48,984 nt of DNA from an uncultured Rickettsiales bacterium. Lineage in GTDB: Bacteria; Pseudomonadota; Alphaproteobacteria; Rickettsiales; UBA1997. The notes below the pieces were generated by a model. It saw nothing but the letters and a program-made list of their open reading frames with translations, was not told the origin of the DNA and did no database searches. A program made the position numbers and the translations under genes. Shown one piece after another: positions 45,921 to 48,984 of this stretch. Numbering within the stretch: the first letter of the stretch is position 1; each line of letters opens with the position of its first letter. The stretch is taken from the NCBI GenBank assembly GCA_944392135.1, contig CALXVQ010000005.1, positions 65,245 through 114,228 of the forward strand, given 5' to 3'.

Positions 45921-46439
45921 ATGTTTTTTAATTTAATTTTGTTTTTAAATTTATTTATGTTTACATCATTAAGCAATGTTTATGCTGCTCCTGCTGCTTG
46001 TCCTGTTTGTGCTGTTGCAATAGCTGGTGGTCTTGGTATTTCAAGAGCATTAGGTGTTGCTGATGCTGTTATTGGTGTATGGTTAGGTGCTGGTTTATTA
46101 GCTTTATCTCAATGGACTGTTTATTTATTTAAAAAAAGAAATATAAAAAATATTTATGTTCAAATATTATGTTATGTATGTTGGTATGCAATGATTATTC
46201 CTGTATATTTAGGCATCACTCCAAGTATTATATTTAATTTGAATAGAATTTTAGGTATTGACAGCTTTTTATTTTCAATAATTGCTGGTACATTGACATT
46301 ACTTGGTACCTCATTACTTTATAAAAAAATGAGACAAAAAAATGGTGGACATGCTCATTTTCCATTTGAAAAAGTTGTATTGCCAATAGTTGCTTTAATT
46401 ATAGTAAGCTTTATTTTTTATTTAATCACAAAAGCTTAA
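45921..46439 (+). CDS. unknown polytopic membrane protein with CPVC motif
   Basis: A signal-like N-terminus (FNLILFLNLFMFTSLSNVYAAPA) is followed by ACPVCAVAIAGGLGISRALGVADAVIGVWLGAGLL, then about four more hydrophobic segments and a charged C-terminal loop with HAHFPFEK. I recall proteins with the same CPVC-x-GLGxSRxLGVxDxxxGxWxG pattern as conserved hypothetical proteins in other bacteria, including candidate-phyla genomes, but no function. The Cys pair could bind metal or be redox-active at the outer membrane face. The stop is 1 bp before the next gene, so the two form an operon. Confidence 0.75.
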   Translation: MFFNLILFLNLFMFTSLSNVYAAPAACPVCAVAIAGGLGISRALGVADAVIGVWLGAGLLALSQWTVYLFKKRNIKNIYVQILCYVCWYAMIIPVYLGITPSIIFNLNRILGIDSFLFSIIAGTLTLLGTSLLYKKMRQKNGGHAHFPFEKVVLPIVALIIVSFIFYLITKA

Positions 46440-46440
46440 T

Positions 46441-47082
46441 ATGAAAATTATAGACAACTTAAATGAATTCATAGAAAAAGTTGATAATATGAAAAAGGTA
46501 AATCCATTAGATTTATCTAGTGATCAAGATTTATCAATAGCTATCATGAATTTAATAAGTATTGAAGAACATTTAATGTTTAGTGGAGCAAAAACACAAG
46601 ATACTTCATTCTATGATTTAATAGAACCAATTAGAGAAGACAGAAAAGAATTTTTAGGTATGATTATTAAAAGCTATAAAGGTGAAGTTTGGTGTATTTC
46701 TAAACACCTTTTAGCTACTTGTATGAGATTAATGGAAGTTGGCACAAAAGCTTTGTCAGCTGGTAAAAAAGATGAGGCTTATAATTTTTTTGATAAAGCC
46801 TATACAATGTACACATTATTTTGGGGTTTAAACTTAAATGCTTTAAATGAAACAGAGGCAAAAAAGGTTATCAAAAATTTAGATCCTAAAACATTAGAAA
46901 ATGTAAAAAAAGATAATGAAAAATCACCTAAAAATAAAAAAAATTCCAAAATTGAAGAAAATAATGAAGAAAAAACAAATACAGAAGAAGAAATAAAAGA
47001 TAATAATGAAAACAATACAGAAAGTTCAATAGCAAAATTAAAAGGTTTTATATCAAAGGCTGTAAATTGTTGTAGAGAATAA
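46441..47082 (+). CDS. unknown helical protein partnered with the CPVC membrane protein
   Basis: The first 135 residues are a helical bundle with a distinctive run: DQDLSIAIMNLISIEEHLMFSGAKT, LIEPIREDRKEFLGMII, KGEVWCISKHLLATCMRLMEVGTKAL, then DEAYNFFDKAYTMYTLFWGLN. The tail from residue 150 is Lys/Glu/Asn-rich and disordered, then ends in KLKGFISKAVNCCRE. I do not know a function. The 1-bp spacing to the CPVC gene, plus an apparent recurrence of this pair in other genomes as far as I recall, suggests they work together. A terminator follows at 47097. Confidence 0.75.
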   Translation: MKIIDNLNEFIEKVDNMKKVNPLDLSSDQDLSIAIMNLISIEEHLMFSGAKTQDTSFYDLIEPIREDRKEFLGMIIKSYKGEVWCISKHLLATCMRLMEVGTKALSAGKKDEAYNFFDKAYTMYTLFWGLNLNALNETEAKKVIKNLDPKTLENVKKDNEKSPKNKKNSKIEENNEEKTNTEEEIKDNNENNTESSIAKLKGFISKAVNCCRE

Positions 47083-47096
47083 AACATTTAAAATTC

Positions 47097-47123
47097 AAAA
47101 GCCTATTAAATATAGGCTTTTTT
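47097..47123 (+). terminator. intrinsic terminator of the CPVC/helical-protein operon
   Basis: AAAGCCTAT (47098-47106) pairs with ATAGGCTTT (47112-47120) around a 5-nt loop, followed by TTT. It lies 15 bp after the stop. Confidence 0.93.
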
Positions 47124-47139
47124 AATTTATTCTATGCAA

Positions 47140-48900
47140 TAGCTACTTGCAATAAGTAGTAATCTTGTCGTTCCAGGCTCGCAATTGCGAGAGTTCATAG
47201 AACTCGTGGCAATCTTGTTATTCTTGGCTCATCATTGCTAGAACTTAAAAAGCCAGTGGCAATCTCGGGATGATGTACCGCAATACTTAACCCATAATTG
47301 TCATTGCGAGAGTTGCTTGCAACTCGTGGCAATCTCAATATGAGATATAATTATTCATTCATGGAATTCTTTTTCTTTTTGATTTTTGTGCTTGTTATTA
47401 GTGGCTTGTGGGGGATTTGCCTCCCTTTGTAAGGGGGGAAGTTGCGAAGCAACAGGGGGGTTGAGAAAAAATTGAAAATTGAAGCACAAAGTGGGAAAAT
47501 GATATGCTTGCATAATCATTTTAGCTTGTCGTCCCACGAAGTGCGAAACGAACAAAGCATAAGAAATTGAAAATTAAAAAATTAATACTTCATTTGAAAT
47601 TAATTCTTTAATTTGATAAATAATAGTAAATTCTTTTTCTTTTCTGTTTTTGGTGGTGGTTTTTGTGGTTTATGGATTGCTTCGTCGCCTTGCTCCTCGC
47701 AATGACGAAAAAAAGAACCGTCATTGCGAGGGCTTGAAAAGCCCGTGGCAATCTCGGGATGATGTACTGCAATACTTAACCCATAATTGTCATTGCGAGA
47801 GTTGCTTTGCAACTCGTGGCAATCTCAGTATGGCAACCACTACACACAACCTACATTGTCATTGCGAAGGCCGAAGGCTTGTGGCAATCTATAAGAAATT
47901 GAAAATTGAAGCACAAAGTGAGAAAATGATAAATTTGCTTAATTATTTTAGCTTGTCGTCCCGCTAAGTGCAAAACGAACAAAGCATAAGAGATTGAAAA
48001 TTAAAAATTGAAAATTAATATTTCATTTAAAATTAATTCTTTGGTTTATTAAATAACAGTGATTTCTTTTTCTTTTCTGCGAATGAATAAAATAATGCTG
48101 GTTTATGGATTGCCACAGGCCTTCGGCCTTCGCAATGACGAAGGGGACAAAGGACGATGATTTCTTTTTCTTTTTTGTTTTTGCATTAACTTTTTGTGGT
48201 TTGTGGATTGCCACAACTTCTGCGAAGTCTCGCAATGACGAAGGGGGATGAATGGTGGTTTGTGGATTGCTTTGTCGCTTCACTCCAAGTAATGACGAAG
48301 GGCGGTGAGTAGTGGTTTTGTGGGGGTTTGCCTCCCTTTGTAAGGGGGGAAGTTGCGAAGCAACAGGGGGGTTGAGAAAAAATTGAAAATTGAAGCACAA
48401 AGTAGGAAAATGATATGCTTGTATAATCATTTTAGCTTGTCGTCCCACGAAGTGCGAAATGAACAAAGCATAAGAGATTGAAAATTAAAAATTGAAAATT
48501 AATATTTCATTTAAAATTAATTCTTTGGTTTATTAAATAACAGTGATTTCTTTTTCTTTTCTGCGAATGAATAAAATAATGCTGGTTTATGGATTGCCAC
48601 AGGCCTTCGGCCTTCGCAATGACGAAGAGCAGTGAGTAGTGATTTGTAGTGGTTTGCCTCCCTTTGTAAGGGGGGATGTTGCGAAGCAACAGGGGGGTTG
48701 AGAGAAAAATTGAAAATTAAAAATTGAAAATTAGTTTTTTAATTTGATAAATAATAGTAAATTCTTTTTCTTTTCTGTTTTTGGTGGTGGTTTTTGTGGT
48801 TTGTGGATTGCTTCGCTTCGCTCGCAATGACGAATAAAAATAACTGTCATTGCGAGACTTCGCAGAAGTCGTGGCAATCTCGTTATAAAATTACATACTA
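47140..48900. repeat. array 3: palindromic repeats mixed with CCCTTTGTAAGGG and GTTGCGAAGCAAC elements
   Basis: About 1.75 kb without genes. It contains the GATTGC...GCAATGAC palindrome family again (cores GGCCTTCGGCC, GAGTTGCTTTGCAACTC, ACTTCTGCGAAGT and others). A second composite element (CCTCCCTTTGTAAGGGGGG next to GTTGCGAAGCAAC) occurs at about 47420, 48331 and 48657. A third block, with CATTTTAGCTTGTCGTCCC and AATTGAAAATTGAAGCACAAAG, recurs at about 47477, 47895 and 48383. A 167-bp segment is repeated without any difference at 47977-48143 and 48461-48627. Tandem AATTGAAAATTAAAA tracts join the blocks. ORF-like stretches here are translations of repeats. Confidence 0.93.
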
Positions 48901-48920
48901 AACTATGAATAAAAAAGTAA

Positions 48921-48940
48921 CCCACCAGCTTAGCTGGTGG
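48921..48940 (-). mobile_element. hairpin resembling an IS200/IS605-type terminal stem-loop
   Basis: CCACCAGCT (48922-48930) pairs with AGCTGGTGG (48932-48940), a near-perfect stem with a very small loop. On the minus strand it follows immediately after the stop of the partial frame at 48945. A stable subterminal hairpin just downstream of the last gene is the pattern of IS200/IS605 right ends. The element itself would lie outside the window. Confidence 0.5.
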
Positions 48941-48944
48941 TTCT

Positions 48945-48984
48945 TCATTTTCTTTCAGCAAACTTCGCCCGTAAGTCGTCAAAT
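48945..48984 (-). CDS. C-terminal end of a gene running in from the right, probably transposon-borne
   Basis: On the minus strand a frame enters from the right edge and ends FDDLRAKFAERK-stop, with the TGA at 48945-48947. Its codons (GCG, CGG, GAC) are richer in G and C than those of neighbouring genes, consistent with imported DNA. Only 12 residues are visible, so the family cannot be proven; the adjacent hairpin suggests an IS200/IS605-type transposase or its TnpB partner. Confidence 0.4.
   Translation of the reverse strand, partial: FDDLRAKFAERK

Overview
The window is a very AT-rich chromosomal segment of an alphaproteobacterium, probably host-associated. The lineage call rests on several genes together: a Tim44-domain protein, an ELM1-type (mitochondrial fission ELM1) protein, a GTA-type TIM-barrel tail protein, an rpoD/dnaG pair, and a DUF4164-like/ZapA-like pair. 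A VirB4-type T4SS ATPase, a candidate secreted cysteine-protease-like protein and two decayed enzymes suggest a Rickettsiales- or Holosporales-like lifestyle. That is inference; no rRNA is present to place it.

Layout. 1-7.0 kb: partial virB4 (-), a coiled-coil gene plus zapA-like (+), smr and gamma-carbonic-anhydrase-like genes (-), and a giant GTA tail gene (-). 7.2-9.8 kb: a candidate effector (+). 10.2-14.6 kb: type II PMI cupin, rpoD and dnaG (-). 14.7-17.3 kb: lpoB-like, nuclease, small membrane protein and cca (+). 17.3-21.1 kb: RNHCP, prfA (-), rluD (+), ugd (-). 21.3-25.1 kb: ELM1, waaA, clpP and an OmpA-type lipoprotein (+). 25.1-28.2 kb: Tim44-like, an acidic protein and murJ (-). 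28.3-32.1 kb: a decayed inositol-monophosphatase-like gene, a MurC/Mpl-type ligase and comM (+). 32.1-37.3 kb: unknown protein (-), MBL/beta-CASP nuclease, beta-barrel OMP and HIT (+), pilin-like (-), tRNA-Leu(GAG). 39.1-41.4 kb: manC and a decayed nitrilase-like gene (-). 41.6-42.8 kb: a long structured non-coding RNA (+). 44.3-47.1 kb: rph (-), rpsD and two unknown genes (+). The right edge carries what looks like the end of an IS200/IS605-like element.

The standout is the non-coding transcription unit at 41573-42833. It has a perfect consensus sigma70 promoter (TTGACA, 17 bp, TATAAT) and a strong intrinsic terminator, with no convincing ORF between them. The RNA holds about a dozen irregularly spaced hairpin modules. 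Most have a 4-bp stem whose sequence changes while pairing is kept, around an 11-nt loop resembling KKTGANTGGTG; most are followed by a second, variable hairpin. Several modules are enclosed by a closing helix. I do not recognise it as a known RNA class. A multivalent protein-binding or scaffold RNA is one possible role.

Three large gene-poor stretches (37.45-38.96, 42.95-44.09 and 47.14-48.90 kb) are packed with small imperfect palindromes. Their outer arms are constant (GATTGC...GCAATGAC) and their inner palindromes are interchangeable; larger recent direct duplications are superimposed. Two of these arrays flank the manC/nitrilase-like/ncRNA block. The gene complement otherwise covers envelope biogenesis (waaA, murJ, Mur ligase, lpoB, ugd, manC/PMI), core information processing (rpoD, dnaG, prfA, cca, rluD, rph, rpsD) and proteolysis (clpP).
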